The notes under the pieces: generated by a model
What the model saw: the letters and a program-made list of their open reading frames with translations, nothing else
What the model was told of the DNA's origin: nothing
Database searches by the model: none
Translations under genes and position numbers: made by a program
In this document: piece after piece, positions 22,697 to 34,077 of the stretch
Numbering within the stretch: position 1 is the stretch's first letter
Layout of the letters: every line of letters starts with the position of its first letter
Assembly: GCA_003550325.1 (NCBI GenBank)
Contig: QKWP01000133.1
Location: 127,851 to 191,850, forward strand
DNA from: Gigaspora rosea
Lineage: Eukaryota; Glomeromycota; Glomeromycetes; Diversisporales; Gigasporaceae
Length of the DNA stretch: 64,000 nucleotides
Direction: 5' to 3'

Positions 22697-23859
22697 CAGG
22701 ACCCCGAAGAATACATATATAACTCAGATCTAGACTCAAAATTTTAATATAACTTTATACACTTAATTTTATTAAAAGCTTTATACAAAATTATCATATA
22801 AGTTCAAATTTACTATAAATTATACAATTTCAGATCTGAGTACCAGTATGATCATGTTAACCACCAAAGCCAAAAACATAATTACACAAAAAAAAGTGAC
22901 CAAGAGAAAATCAGAAACCTATCTAGAAAAAGAAGGGCGGTAGTTAACTGTGTTCAAATTCAACAACAAAATTTTTAGTTCCGAAAATAAGCTACCCATA
23001 CGATCGATGGACGTTGCTACATAGTAAAGTCTAAATTTTACTAAGCAAATCGATTAAAGTCGCATAAGTAACATTGTTCAGCAGATCAAAATACGCGTAC
23101 CCTGAAAATTGCATACAAATTGGAGAACTTTTTATTATTTGAACTTTAATTTTTACGTTCAACGGGTTTTTTTTTATAAAAAAAAATCCGTTGAACGTAA
23201 AAATTAAAAGTCAAATAATAGAAAGTTCTCCGATTTGTATGAAATTTTCAAGATACGCGTATTTTTATCTGCTGAACAATGTTACTTATGCGACTTTAAT
23301 CGATTTACTTAGTAAAATTTAGACTTTACTATGTAGCGACTATAATCGATTGACCAAAAATCGCTTTATAAGTTACTCCTGATTTTTTTCTGCATATTTA
23401 TTTATTGTTTATAACATATTTATTTATCGTCTACAGCATATTTATTTATTGTCTACAGCATATTTATTTATTTATTTTACTTATTAAAGTCTGTATTCAA
23501 AAATAAGCTACCTCTTTATAGTGCTTTAAATTACTTTATAGTGCTTTAAATTACTTAAAATAGTAAATAAGCTACCCACGGTTTTTTTTGTTAAAAATCG
23601 GCAAAAAAAAGGTAGCTGCAACATACGGTATATATCGATTTATATCTACTTAAAAATTTTCCCAATGTATATATAGTATCATTATACAAAAAAAGATTGT
23701 ACTTGTTATAAAGATCATCTTTGTTATACAAATAAACATCTAACTTTTTAAAAAATTACCAGTTGGTTATACAAATTTAAACATACGACATATGGAAAAA
23801 TTATATATAAGTCTATACAAAGCCAGATCTCAGTATTACATATATTCTTCGGGGTCCTG
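22697..23859. mobile_element. MITE with CAGGACCCCGAAGAATA ends, TA target
   Basis: TA at 22695-22696 and 23860-23861; ends CAGGACCCCGAAGAATA are inverted repeats. The first 150 bp recur at 61729-61880. It is enlarged by internal elements: a GAAAATAAGCTACC-type element (22976-23630) that in turn contains the hairpin 23000-23350. Confidence 0.75.
23000..23350. mobile_element. 350-bp near-perfect hairpin
   Basis: Arms run from CTACATAGTAAAGTCTAAAT inward to TCCGTTGAACGTAAAAATTA around an A/T spacer near 23177. It is related to the hairpin at 21925-22490. No coding content. Confidence 0.8.
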
Positions 23860-25013
23860 TATCTACCATGCATATTAAAAATCTACTGGGTATCTACCAG
23901 TATCTACCGGTAGATACCAGTGGTAGATATCTACTAGTAGCTACCAACTCACATCACTAGTCTTGTTAAATACCATCCTCCCAATCAAAATAAAAAATTT
24001 TAAAATTTTGATCGAAGATATCTTGACAACCATTTGACTAAATTCAATGAACTTTTTTTTTATTTGAATTCTATGAATTCATAAAATTCAAATAAAAAAA
24101 TGTTTATTGAATTTAGTTAGATGGTTGACAAGAAATCTTCGCACAAAGTTAGAGAAAAATCAAAACGTCTATCAAAATAAAAATTGCACCAAGATTTTTT
24201 TAAAACTTTGAGCAAAGATATCTTAACAACCATCTGACCAAATTCAATAAACTTTTTTTTTATTTTAATTCTATGCCTTTATAGAATTAAAATAAAAAAA
24301 TTTTATCAAATTTGGTCAGATAGTTGTCAAGATATCTTTGCTTGAAGTTTTAAAAAAATCTTGGTACAGCTTTTATTTTGATAGACGTTTTGATTTTTCT
24401 CTAATTTTGAGTGAAGATATCTTGACAACTATCTGACTAAATTCAATGAACTTTTTTTTATTTGAATTTTATGAATTCATAGAATTCAAATAAAAAAAAG
24501 TTCATTGAATTTAGTAGATGGTTGTCAAGATATCTTTGCTCAAAGTTAGAGAAAAATCAAAATGTCTATCAAAATATAAGCTGCACAAAGATTTTTAAAA
24601 CTTCGAGCAAAGATATCTTGAAAACTATCTGACCAAATTCGATGAATTTTTTTATTTTAATTCTATAAAGGCATAGAATTCAAATAAAAAAAGTTCATCG
24701 AATTTGGTCAGATAGTTGTCAAGATATCTTTGCTCAAAGTTTTAAAAATTCTTGGCACAGCTTTATTTTAATAAACATTTTGATTTTTCTCTAACTTTGT
24801 ATGAAGATATCTTGATAACTATCTGACTAAATTCAATGAACTTTTTTTATTTAAATTCTATAAATGCATAGAATTCAAATAAAAAAAAGTTCATTGAATT
24901 TTGTTAGATGGTTGTCAAGATATCTTTGCTCAAACTTTTAAAATTTTTTATTTTAGGGGGATAGTATTTAACAAAATCTGTGGGGATGGTCCATAGATTT
25001 ACTCATATTTTAA

Positions 25014-28000
25014 TTGTAAAATACTTTATTAATTTTTTTTATTAATAAATATTTGTAATATTTTATAGATAGTTATATATTTTATAATGAATATCTATAT
25101 ATTATAGCTATGTATAAAATAAGTAAAAAATTGATAGCAAAATTACAAAGTAATTAGACTTGGTCATTATCTATTTAGCCCTAAATTTACACAAAAAGAT
25201 GGTATTGTATATCATATTTTTGATAAATATGAAATTAAAATAACTTTATTAAAATTATCTGTAAGATATAAAACTGAGTATAATAAACAAACTAGTCATA
25301 TTAAATATACAATTAGTTGAGTAAATTTCTATAAAATTATAGTATCAAGTAGTAGTATAACTTTAGCAACTAATGCTTAAGTCTAAATTTTTAATAGTAA
25401 ATATAAATTAAAAAATGTTAAAATTATTATATCTGATATTTAACTTAAAAAATAAATAAAATTATTTATAGAAAATTTGTAACTAACCAAATACATGCAT
25501 TTTTAAAGTATTTTTATTTGGCTTTGATATTAATTATTTGTATATAGCAAGAATTAAGACTCCTACTAATTATAAATATTCTTATATAGAATTAGAATCA
25601 AATTTACAAAAAAACAAATAAATTGTACTAGCAGCCAAGACCTAAATATTTGAATAATAAATCTTTTTCAAAATTATCAATTTGTTGATTTATCAAGTAA
25701 AAATTTTGTAGAGCTTGAATCAATAAACTCAAAATTGCAAATAAAGCTTTTACTTTTAATTATTTATTTAAAAAAATAAAGGCATGCAAATTATTATACC
25801 TCTATTGTTCACATATATGATAAGATATTAATTTCTTGTAATAGGTATCGACAATTATAGCTATAGACTAAAATATAGTTAGAAAATATTTGATTGAGCA
25901 ATAATGCAAAGAAACTAATATCAATTGAACAATACTTGCCAATTTTAATATTTGATATTATCTGTCTTCGGAATTAAAAAATATTATTAAAAATAATAAT
26001 AATAAAATTAGAAATGCTATTTATTGATCAATCAAATTCTTGATAATAGTTTTATTCTAGTTTTAACTACTTCTGATTCAAATGTTTTTATGCTAAAATT
26101 AATATAAAAATTGGTAGTGATAGTAGGAACATTGGTCAAAAACAAAATCATATTATATTAGCAATTAGCATACTTAATAAAGTTGATATAGTATTAAATC
26201 TGAAGCATGATATATAGATAAAACACTTTTACTATTAATAATATATATATATTTTTTAAGGTGAGGCCTTGCTTATATCTTTATTGGGTAATACTTTTAA
26301 TAATATCATTATTATGCTAATTAATTAATAAATATATATATATTATTATTATAAAGTATTAGTTTTTTTATAGATAATAAGTATTATAATTCTTGAAAAA
26401 TATTTATTAAAAATTTGAACTTTCAAGAATTGAAACACAATGGATATATTGATTATATGGGAACTATATGATCTATAGAATTTTTTTCTAGAGATTGAAA
26501 ATATTTAGTACTTCATTAAAGCTTAATGTAGCAAACTCAAGCTATTTTTGTTTGTTCTGCAATTGTCATGAAAATTGTTGTGCAATTATAGAATTAAATT
26601 GGAATAATAGATTAAATATGCATGGCAAATATATAAAATTGTCAAGTAACAATAATTTGGCAAGTGTTAGGCTACATGTGCTACTCTGTAGCAGGTGTAG
26701 CAAACATTTGACAATTTAAATATAAGTTTGCTAGATAATATAATATAATATTTTAATTAAATAATTAAATAATTTATTTAATTGTTATTTAGGACATAAG
26801 TATACAATGCTTTTTGATTTTATTAATAAAGACAATTGAATACCAGACAAATTAATACTATGTTATATATTTTAGGACTCCAAAATATATATAGATAAGT
26901 CAAATTAATCAGAAATTACTAAAAATAGAAAGATCTGTAGAAAAACCTCAAAAATAAGCAACCTAATTACTAAAAATAGAAAATATTTGTAAAAAAACCC
27001 CAAAAATAAGCAAATCAATATCTGATCTTTCTATGTATATTTTGGGGTCCTACTATTACAATATGCTTTTTATGAACTTTTGCTAATTAAAAAAAATTTG
27101 CAAACACAAAAATATTAAATGTAAAGTACAACATCAATCATTTTCATATATGATCATTATACAAAAAAATTTTTATATAGGGACAAAAATACACTACTTA
27201 TAAGAATTTTTGAGAACACAACCAATTTTAGCCAAAATTTTGTGCTATATAGATCAAAACCTTCTATTTATAGTAGTAAAACTTTAAAGCCACATATTAT
27301 TAAAAAATTTTACTTGTATATATTGTCAATTTGCCTAGGACAATTGAAATTTGCCTAGGTAGTAAAATATAAATAACATACAATAACATATAATCATTAC
27401 CTGATTTCAATTGAAAGTAATTACAAAAAATTAATAACATGGTCACTATTAAAATGTAGATCATTGTACTCTATCTTTAATAATTGATAAAATGAATAGA
27501 ATTAGTGTGCACTTTGAGTCTTTTCTCTAACAACAACCAATTCTAGCTCTTGGACTTCTTTAATGGGCCCAGATAAACTTAAAGTATTACAGAATTTTCA
27601 AATTGTTAAATTTTTTAATCAAGAAAAGAGAAAAAATATAGAACATCTCTAGTGCAAAATTTATAGACTTTATAAAATAATATACCAATAATATTTAACT
27701 GATACCAAAATTGACTTATTTAAAAATGATGCAAAACAATGGGTAAAGATTTCAGTCAACCAACTATTAGAAAATTAAATTCACTAAATCAATGACAAAA
27801 AAAGTATCCAAAAAAAGTAACACTATATATGCCCAACATATACCTAAGTTTATATGTAATTTAAGAAATAAAGGTTTATTACTATATCTATTTTCAACTT
27901 CTGATCTTGAGAAAAAAAAATTATAAACATGTAAAAAATTATTATTATTATTTAAAATTATTATTAATAGCTTACTATATAGATCTAGTTTTTTTTGAAA

Positions 28001-28970
28001 CAACAATGGGTAGAGATAAAATTTACAAGCCTATACTGTAATATGCAATATTATGGTCTATAAAAATCAACAAATCTATTATCGAATTTATAATATTTTA
28101 ACAACTTATACATAAAAAGTTATACAAATTAAAAGTTAAAAATAAATAAAATTTATTATTCATTAGTTTATGTTTATTATTATATTATAATATCAAATTT
28201 ATTGATAAAAATTTTATTTACTTTATTATAAAATAAAATCTTGAATATCATTTTTAAATGAACATGTTATTGAACCACATAATAAAGGATAAAATGCTTT
28301 TTATATATATTTTCTTTCCATATTAAATTAACTTTATATGCTTTAGAATTCTACCCAACTTCTTTGCTACCCCATTTATAATCCTTTAATAAGCTTTCTA
28401 GTTCTTTATAATCTTTACTTCCTTTAAAACTAACTGAATATTTTTTTGAGATACAGTAAAATGGAAAGGTGTAAAGTAATAAATGGTCCTTCTAAAAAAG
28501 GCTCCAACCAGATTATATTGTTTTTAACTGCATTATAACCAAATTGAAGTCATTTTTTTACTTGAATGATAAATGCATTAGAATTGTTCGATATTATAAT
28601 TTGAAGGTGCAGTTATAGTATAGATATAGGGAGCTATTTTATTATTTGGGTGTTTAGCTTTTTCATGCTTAATAAGAGAACTTTGAGACCAATAAGAGTA
28701 ATGAAAGTCTTATTAACAAAGATATCAAAGATATGAATTCATAGTTATGTAACTATTATAAAAACATATGATTTGTTTATATATACATACACAATTATGC
28801 ATATAGATTATTTACTAAATTATCACCTTGATGAGTCAAATCCATCTATATGTTGACCTGAATTAAGCTTAATTTAGGCCAAAATTAGAAACCAACTGTG
28901 ATTTTGGGGCACAAAAATATTATTATAGTAATGGCTAAGGTAGATAAGAGTATTATGAAGCATTACCAAT
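25014..28970. other. very AT-rich DNA without recognisable genes
   Basis: Apart from a MITE at 26875-27050 I recognise nothing here. Some stretches (25190-25320, F-T-Q-K-D-G-I-V-Y-H-I-F-D-K-Y in translation; 26495-26719 with C-L-F-C-N-C-H) look like heavily eroded coding sequence, but no family can be named. The absence of C and G in long runs is compatible with long-term C-to-T decay. Confidence 0.5.
26875..27050. mobile_element. 176-bp MITE with GGACYCCAAAATATA ends, TA target
   Basis: TA at 26873-26874 and 27051-27052. Ends GGACTCCAAAATATA and, inverted, GGACCCCAAAATATA. The interior has two copies of ACTAAAAATAGAAA and CCCAAAAATAAGCAA-like motifs. The termini resemble those of 22697-23859. 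Confidence 0.75.
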
Positions 28971-28989
28971 TATGGCGCACTACCAATAT

Positions 28990-29090
28990 CTTATGATCTA
29001 CTGATTGGAATTATATAATTTTAGTACCAATTGATTTGTCTCAGTGAAACGAATTGATTGGTACCGAAATTGTCAAATTCTGATCACTAT
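28990..29090. repeat. palindromic repeat, ATTGGTACC type, copy 1
   Basis: TACCAATTGATTTGTCTC and GAAACGAATTGATTGGTACC form the arms of a palindrome of about 85 bp. Three further copies lie at 29450-29530, 29930-30020 and 30115-30205 with compensating arm changes. Confidence 0.7.
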
Positions 29091-29101
29091 ATTACAAGAT
29101 A

Positions 29102-29352
29102 TGGGCAGTCAAAAGTAGAAACCAAGAAAATTATTTCTAAGTAAATTTTTTCTAGAATTTAAATTAAAATATCTTGACAACTATTAAACCAAATTTAATA
29201 AATTTTTTTTATTTTAATTCTATAACTATATAAAATTAAAATAAAAAAAATTTTATCAAGTTTGGTTTAATAGTTGTTGAGATATTTTAATTTAAATTCT
29301 AGAAAAAATTTACTTAGAAATAATTTCCTTGGTTTCTACTTTTGACCGCCCA
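29102..29352. mobile_element. MITE with TGGGCAGTCAAAAG ends, TA target
   Basis: TA at 29100-29101 and 29353-29354; inverted ends TGGGC(A/G)GTCAAAAGTAGA. The core (29170-29285) is the same GATATCTTGACAACTAT-type palindrome that builds the array at 19782-25004, although the termini and target size differ. Confidence 0.8.
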
Positions 29353-29439
29353 TATTACAATTAAAGTAATATTTAAAGTCATTATAGATATTATAGCAAT
29401 AGAAATATTGCAGTGTACAACAACATTTAGTAAACCATC

Positions 29440-29985
29440 AATCAGAATTATGTAATTTTGGCACCATTCGATTCATCTCATTGAAACAAATTGAATGGTA
29501 CCAAAATCATGTGATTTTGACTGATACTTCTTGATATATTATAATTTAACCAAAATAAGCTGTGCAGACAAATTTTAAAATTAACATGAAATCATGGATA
29601 TCTTCTGATAGACCAGTCCAATTTTTATAATTTTATCACCAAAATGACACCTTGAAGAGGTGATTCCAACAAGCCCAAAATCGCTAAAATCTAATCACAG
29701 GATCTTGGGATCGTTAAAGTTTTATTATTATTTTGATGAAAATAGAATAGTCTAACTAATCTAATTTTCATCAAAAACAATAAAAAAAACTAGCGATCCC
29801 ATGATCCTGTAATCAGATTTTAGCGATTCTGAGCTTGTTGGAATCACCTCTTCAAGGTGGTCATTTTGGCTGGTCTATCAGAAGTTATTTATAATTTCAT
29901 GTTAATTTTAAAAATATATCGAGAAGTATTGGTCAAAATCACATGATTTTGGTACCATTCGATTTGTCTCAATGAGATGAATTGA
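29440..29985. repeat. large hairpin centred near 29750
   Basis: Arms share AACATGAAAT, GAAGAGGTGATTCCAACAAG, AAATCTAATCACAGGATC and TTTTGATGAAAA in inverted order. Each tip carries one of the ATTGGTACC-type palindromes. A shorter relative of the central part is at 61460-61727. Confidence 0.75.
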
Positions 29986-30109
29986 ATGGTAACAAAATCA
30001 TTCGATTCTGATCAATAGATCTCAATAGATCATGAATAATAGTATGTGCGCCATAATTGGTATATGCATTATAATTTATCTTTTTTAATTTGTATATTGT
30101 TAATGATAT

Positions 30110-30210
30110 CTTGTGATTAGAATTGAACGATTTTGGTACCATTCGATTCATCTTGATGAGACGAATCGAATGGTACCAAAACCATTCAATTCTGATCAAT
30201 ATATCATGTA
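30110..30210. repeat. palindromic repeat, ATTGGTACC type, copy 4
   Basis: GATTTTGGTACCATTCGATT and AATCGAATGGTACCAAAACC are mirrored around TCTTGATGAGACG. Short ORFs crossing it (29969-30199) are artefacts. Confidence 0.75.
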
Positions 30211-30575
30211 TTATTAGCTAAAATACTTAACTGTGCTATAATACCCAAGCAAAAATATTACGATAATAACACTGGACTCAACATATACACATGAACCAAT
30301 ACTGTAATAGAATTATAAAGTCACAAGTTTCAATCATCCAACCAGATTCTCGGATTTGTACACTTCACTTAGCTCTCCAGTAAACTATACTACATTCCTG
30401 ATACAAAAGTAATTTTTATTTACATACATCATATATTTTATGAATACAAATCACTCCGCCTGTTTATTATAAAAATTTTGTATATTCTACATAAATAAAA
30501 AATATGCATTAATTTAAATTGACTACCGGTATAACCCCTTAACTCTGTGCTGGAGGCGCGGTCTAATATCTAGAC

Positions 30576-30584
30576 TATAAAAAA
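30576..30584 (+). promoter_or_regulatory. TATA-like element upstream of the DUF3455-like gene
   Basis: TATAAAAAA lies about 170 bp before the ATG at 30749, in a locally GC-richer context (GGAGGCGCGG). It is plausible as a core promoter element, but only by position and sequence. Confidence 0.3.
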
Positions 30585-30860
30585 GCTTAGAATTCCTCGA
30601 TGTTAAATTTCAACAAGTCTTGTAGATTTACAAGTCTTGTTTTTAATTAAGCTCTAATTTAATGTGAGTAAATTCATGCAATTAATCTATAGTTTATTCA
30701 AGTAATGTAGTTTAATTTTTTTTTCCTTAAAATTATATAGATACACAAATGTATTTGAAAAGGGTTATCAAAATAGTTAAACTAGAAATTTTATCGATCT
30801 TTTTTATTTTTTTGTTCAGTGCAAGCTACTCATTTGCCAGCGATTCTAGTGATTCATGTA

Positions 30861-32241
30861 CACTCCCCTGACATTGATCACCGGAATTTTGTAATTACAA
30901 AATGACGATCATTTTTTTTACAGGTTTTTACAACTGCAATTTATTGACAACCCACTTAATAATCCGGGTTGATTTTTTTTATTTAATAGTTATAATAATA
31001 AATTTTTATTTACAATTATTAATACCGCATCAGGTATCCTTTAGCATCAATTACAGCATGAACACGATGAGGCATGCTTTCAACAAGATTTTTAAAAATC
31101 GAACCATCAATCTTAAACTACTCCTCCTGCAGGAATCTGAATAGTTCTGACTCACTGCTTGGCAGAGGATTATGCTTACGAATTCGGCGCTCCAATTCAT
31201 CCCAAAGATGTTCGATAGGATTGAGATCGGGCTCGTTGCAGGCCAAGGAAGTTCGTCGATATCATTTTCTTCAAGCCAATTCATGGTAAAAGTTGAAGTG
31301 TGGATTGTCGCATTGTCATTTGGAATAGATAGTTTTTTTCTTCAACAATACTATCTAGACTGCCTAAAAAAGGTACAAACAATCTTGAAGAACCTCGGTA
31401 TAGTCCTGCGAATTCATATTACCAAAAACCTGAACCAAAGGTCCGGGACCATAGTAACTAAAGCAACCCCAAACCATTATTCCTCTTCTTCCTGACCTAA
31501 ATGTAGGAACCAAACAATCTATATCATATTTTTCTTTTGGTTTCCTCCAAACATATGTATGACCATCCTCTCCAAACACTTCAAACCATGATTCGTCACT
31601 CCAAACAACATTTTTCCACCTTCTATTCCAGTGTTCTCGATCTTCAGCCCACTTCAAACGAAGCTTGAAATTGTCTTCATTTATGAACAGTTTTCTCTTT
31701 CCAACCTGGCCAAAAAAACCTTCTTCATAAAGGTGACGTTGTATGGTACGTGTAGACACCTCGACAGAGGTTGATTCCACAAAATTATTTGTCAAAACGT
31801 TCAAACCAGCCTTTTTATCACTTTTCAAAAGACGTATAAGGTGGCAGGTACCACGTTCAGTTATTTTAGGTGCCGCCCGGGGCGAGGAAAAGGTTTTATC
31901 TACCCATTTTTTTTGTAATAGTTAACTACGTCATAGACGGTGCTCTTCGGTAAATTTAAGGTTTGTACGATTTTTGCTGGCCTCACACCGTTTCGCCAAG
32001 TACCAACAATTTGAGCCTGTTTTTTCTCGGTTAGTTGCTTCCTTTGTTTCATGATAAAAAAAAAAATTTCAAAAAAAAAAATATATATAGTCGTACAGAA
32101 TAACGTCTAGTGTAACTGTAAAAAAAAATTTATGTATTAATACTAAGAGTTTTGTTTCACAAAAAATTATTGTGCAACATGAGTCATAATCATCGATCAT
32201 CTAAAATTTTGAAAATTCCGGTGATCAATGTCAGGGGAGTG
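30861..32241 (-). mobile_element. Tc1/mariner element, 1381 bp, with broken transposase
   Basis: Perfect 30-bp terminal inverted repeats (30861-30890 and 32212-32241) begin CACTCCCCTGACATTGATCA. TA at 30859-30860 and 32242-32243 is the target duplication. The family differs from the element at 5180-6449. Ends are intact, so it could still be moved by an active relative. Confidence 0.95.
31019..32052 (-). pseudogene. Tc1-type transposase, three frameshifts and one stop
   Basis: The frame starts at ATG 32052 with M-K-Q-R-K-Q-L-T-E-K-K and a helix-turn-helix (P-K-S-T-V-Y-D-V-V). A one-base change in an A run near 31908 shifts the frame, after which follow S-P-R-A-A-P-K, T-R-T-I-Q-R-H-L and the first catalytic aspartate in W-S-D-E-S-W-F. 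Further shifts occur near 31370 and 31335 (before the N-D-N-A-T-I-H motif holding the second aspartate) and near 31240 (before D-L-N-P-I-E-H-L-W with the catalytic glutamate). A TAG replaces an expected Trp near 31125. The frame ends at 31019. All three catalytic residues are present but spread over different frames. Confidence 0.92.
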
Positions 32242-33284
32242 TATGTCAATTAAACTGCAAACTCATGATCATACAATTCTCTTTAAAATCAGAGTTTCCT
32301 AAGGGTATTGAGATTCCACAAAATATCACACCTCCAGCTGACCAAGTGTTTAAATTTTATTTAGTTGTTAGTGGATATTGCTGGTATCGATGTGTTAATA
32401 AGACATGGTTATTTGGTATGTTTTCCACATACATGATATATGCTTTCTCGTGATCTTTAGTGCTTATGCTTATTCTAAACATTAGTGGAAAGTTGCGCTC
32501 TATTTTTTAATCATGAAGAAGTTATATCTTGTTATCCTCGTTCACCATCAGCTTCAACATTTAAAAATATTGGTATGTGATAATATAACTACATCATTAA
32601 TATTATTTAATAAAATTTTTTTTTGAATTAAAAATGGTAAAATTCACGACTTTGTGTAATACCATTGTCGGAATTTTTTATAATAAATGTTACATGTCAT
32701 AAAAATAAATTATTATTATTTAGACGTGCCAGATGGAACCATTTCAATCGGTGTTAAATCAATTATTCCAGACTACGATAGCTCACAATTGATTACAACT
32801 GCAATAGTTTCCATACTTAAACCTGATGTAAATGATATTCCTTATGGACTCGGAAAGACTAGTGTAATTTTCATAATTTTATTAAATAATTTTTATTAAA
32901 TTTTTCATAGTATTATTTAACATTTAAATTTTAAAATAAATAGAATAATACAGAAAAAGGGGCACTTGAAGACGTTACTTACGTTGTTCGTCCTAAAACG
33001 AAAGGTGGATATTATCCGACAGTACCATGTATATTGAGATAACAATGAAATATTGTTATTTCTCTATCGACTCTATTCTCTTTATTAATTAATTATTTTA
33101 TTTATTTTATTTTATTTTTTATTCTTTATTTGTTTGTTAGGCGGTAATGATCAATACCCAGATGGATTTGTTTATTCCTGTCCCTTCATTGTATATAATT
33201 TATTTTATCACCCTAAGAAAGTTCGCAGGCGGTCATCTCGTCAACAATGATTAAACCAGGTGTCACGTGAGTGAGGTCATCCAT

Positions 33285-34068
33285 TGGGGTGTCAACAATA
33301 AGTTTAATCACAAACATATGGCAAGACATATAGTAAAAATCATTAATGAAGATTTTTTTTAATTGATTTTCGAAAATTTCAAATTATATTATGATAATTT
33401 ATTAATAAAAAATGCCTTCGCGCAAACTTTAATAACTTCTGTTATTTTAATTTTTTTTTAATTCTGCAAGTTGACATATATATTCTTTAAGAGTGTCTCT
33501 ATCAAGTAATAACCGCATATTTTAAATGTTTAATTGTTTTTATATAATACTACGTCAACTAGTATTTATTAAACATATATTAATATCATTTTATCAATAA
33601 CGCTAGTTTGTGCATTTTCTGTAAAGCTTTCTAACTTCTACACCGCTAATAGAACTTATTAATTCTTTTCGAATATGTTGAAGTTTTTCTTGAGTTATAT
33701 TTTCAATTCCACTATTTGGACCTGAAATTTGAATTCGAGCTTGCTGAAGTTCTGCATCCATATTTGGAAGTGCCTTGATATCATAACGATTGAACATACC
33801 TTTCAGTTGTTGTTGATGGATCACGATACTATAAATTCGATAAAAATGCGTTTATTACTTAATAGAGGCACTCTGAAAGAATAAAAATCAACTTGCTAAA
33901 TTAAAAAAAAATCAGCAGTAGTTATTAAAGTTTGCGCAAAGACGTTTTTTATTAATAATTTATTATAAATCAAGAATTTTAAAATCAATTTCAAAAAAAA
34001 TCTTTACTAATGATTTTTATTATATGTCTTGCTCTATGTTTGTGATTAAACTGATTGTTGACACCCCA
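33285..34068. mobile_element. 784-bp TIR element with 9-bp target duplication
   Basis: GTCATCCAT occurs at 33276-33284 and 34069-34077. Ends TGGGGTGTCAACAATAAGTT and, inverted, TGGGGTGTCAACAATCAGTT continue as long inverted arms of about 250 bp (for example GAGTGTCTCTATCAAGTAAT against GAGTGCCTCTATTAAGTAAT). The unpaired centre holds an open reading stretch. The 9-bp duplication suggests a Mutator-type element. It lies about 240 bp after the stop of the DUF3455-like gene. Confidence 0.85.
33603..33850 (-). pseudogene. possible captured coding segment in the 784-bp element
   Basis: The frame is open for about 80 codons on the minus strand up to a TAG or TGA-type stop at 33603, with no ATG at its beginning; the first Met is internal. 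The translation has normal, non-repetitive composition (N-M-D-A-E-L-Q-Q-A-R-I-Q-I-S-G-P-N-S-G and Q-E-K-L-Q-H-I-R-K-E-L), unlike the surrounding DNA. I do not recognise the family. It occupies exactly the unpaired centre between the inverted arms, so capture of a host exon is a reasonable inference. Confidence 0.4.
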
Positions 34069-34077
34069 GTCATCCAT

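Larger units (their letters stand above)
21794..23959. mobile_element. hAT-type TIR element, 8-bp target duplication, with nested elements
   Basis: GTCTTGTT occurs at 21786-21793 and 23960-23967. Ends are TAGTAATAGAG and, inverted, TAGTGATGTGAG. Both subterminal regions are full of TACCAGTAG-like motifs in both orientations. An 8-bp duplication and a YARNG-like terminus fit the hAT superfamily. The interior consists only of smaller elements (21925-22490, 22697-23859). Confidence 0.65.
19782..25004. mobile_element. foldback element built of tandem palindromes, 9-bp target duplication
   Basis: The 9-mer ATATTTTAA flanks it (19773-19781 and 25005-25013). Ends GAGTAAATCTATGGACCATC are inverted over about 50 bp. 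Inside, about 15 palindromes of near 130 bp follow each other, each formed by GATATCTTGACAACYATCTG arms around TTTATTTGAATTCTATG-type centres. Spacing is about 197 bp, with a 788-bp higher-order repeat (20050-20640 against 20838-21428). An internal second left terminus at 21759 implies two elements fused side by side. A 2.2 kb insertion (21794-23959) sits in that internal terminus. The 9-bp duplication suggests Mutator-type mobilisation; no transposase is encoded. Confidence 0.8.
30749..33042 (+). pseudogene. secreted DUF3455-like protein gene, split by Tc1/mariner element
   Basis: The first coding piece (30749-30860) encodes a clear signal peptide: M-Y-L-K-R, a hydrophobic L-S-I-F-F-I-F-L-F core, and a small-residue cleavage region S-A-S-Y-S-F-A-S. 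After the Tc1 element (30861-32241) the gene resumes: 32244-32415, 32486-32572, 32724-32861 and 32954-33042, joined by GT-AG introns that keep frame. The product has P-P-A-D-Q-V-F-K-F-Y, C-W-Y-R-C, D-V-P-D-G-T and a C-terminal Y-V-V-R-P-K-T-K-G-G-Y-Y-P-T-V-P-C, the arrangement of the DUF3455 family (fungal and bacterial secreted proteins of unknown function). Precise removal of the element leaves the two parts one base out of frame, so a further lesion or an unrecognised intron is needed. From the ATG at 32265, 154 residues remain open. Confidence 0.75.

Noticed and set aside
25190..25330. Possible decayed gene in AT-rich DNA
   Set aside because: A short translation looks coding-like but cannot be tied to any family or extended.
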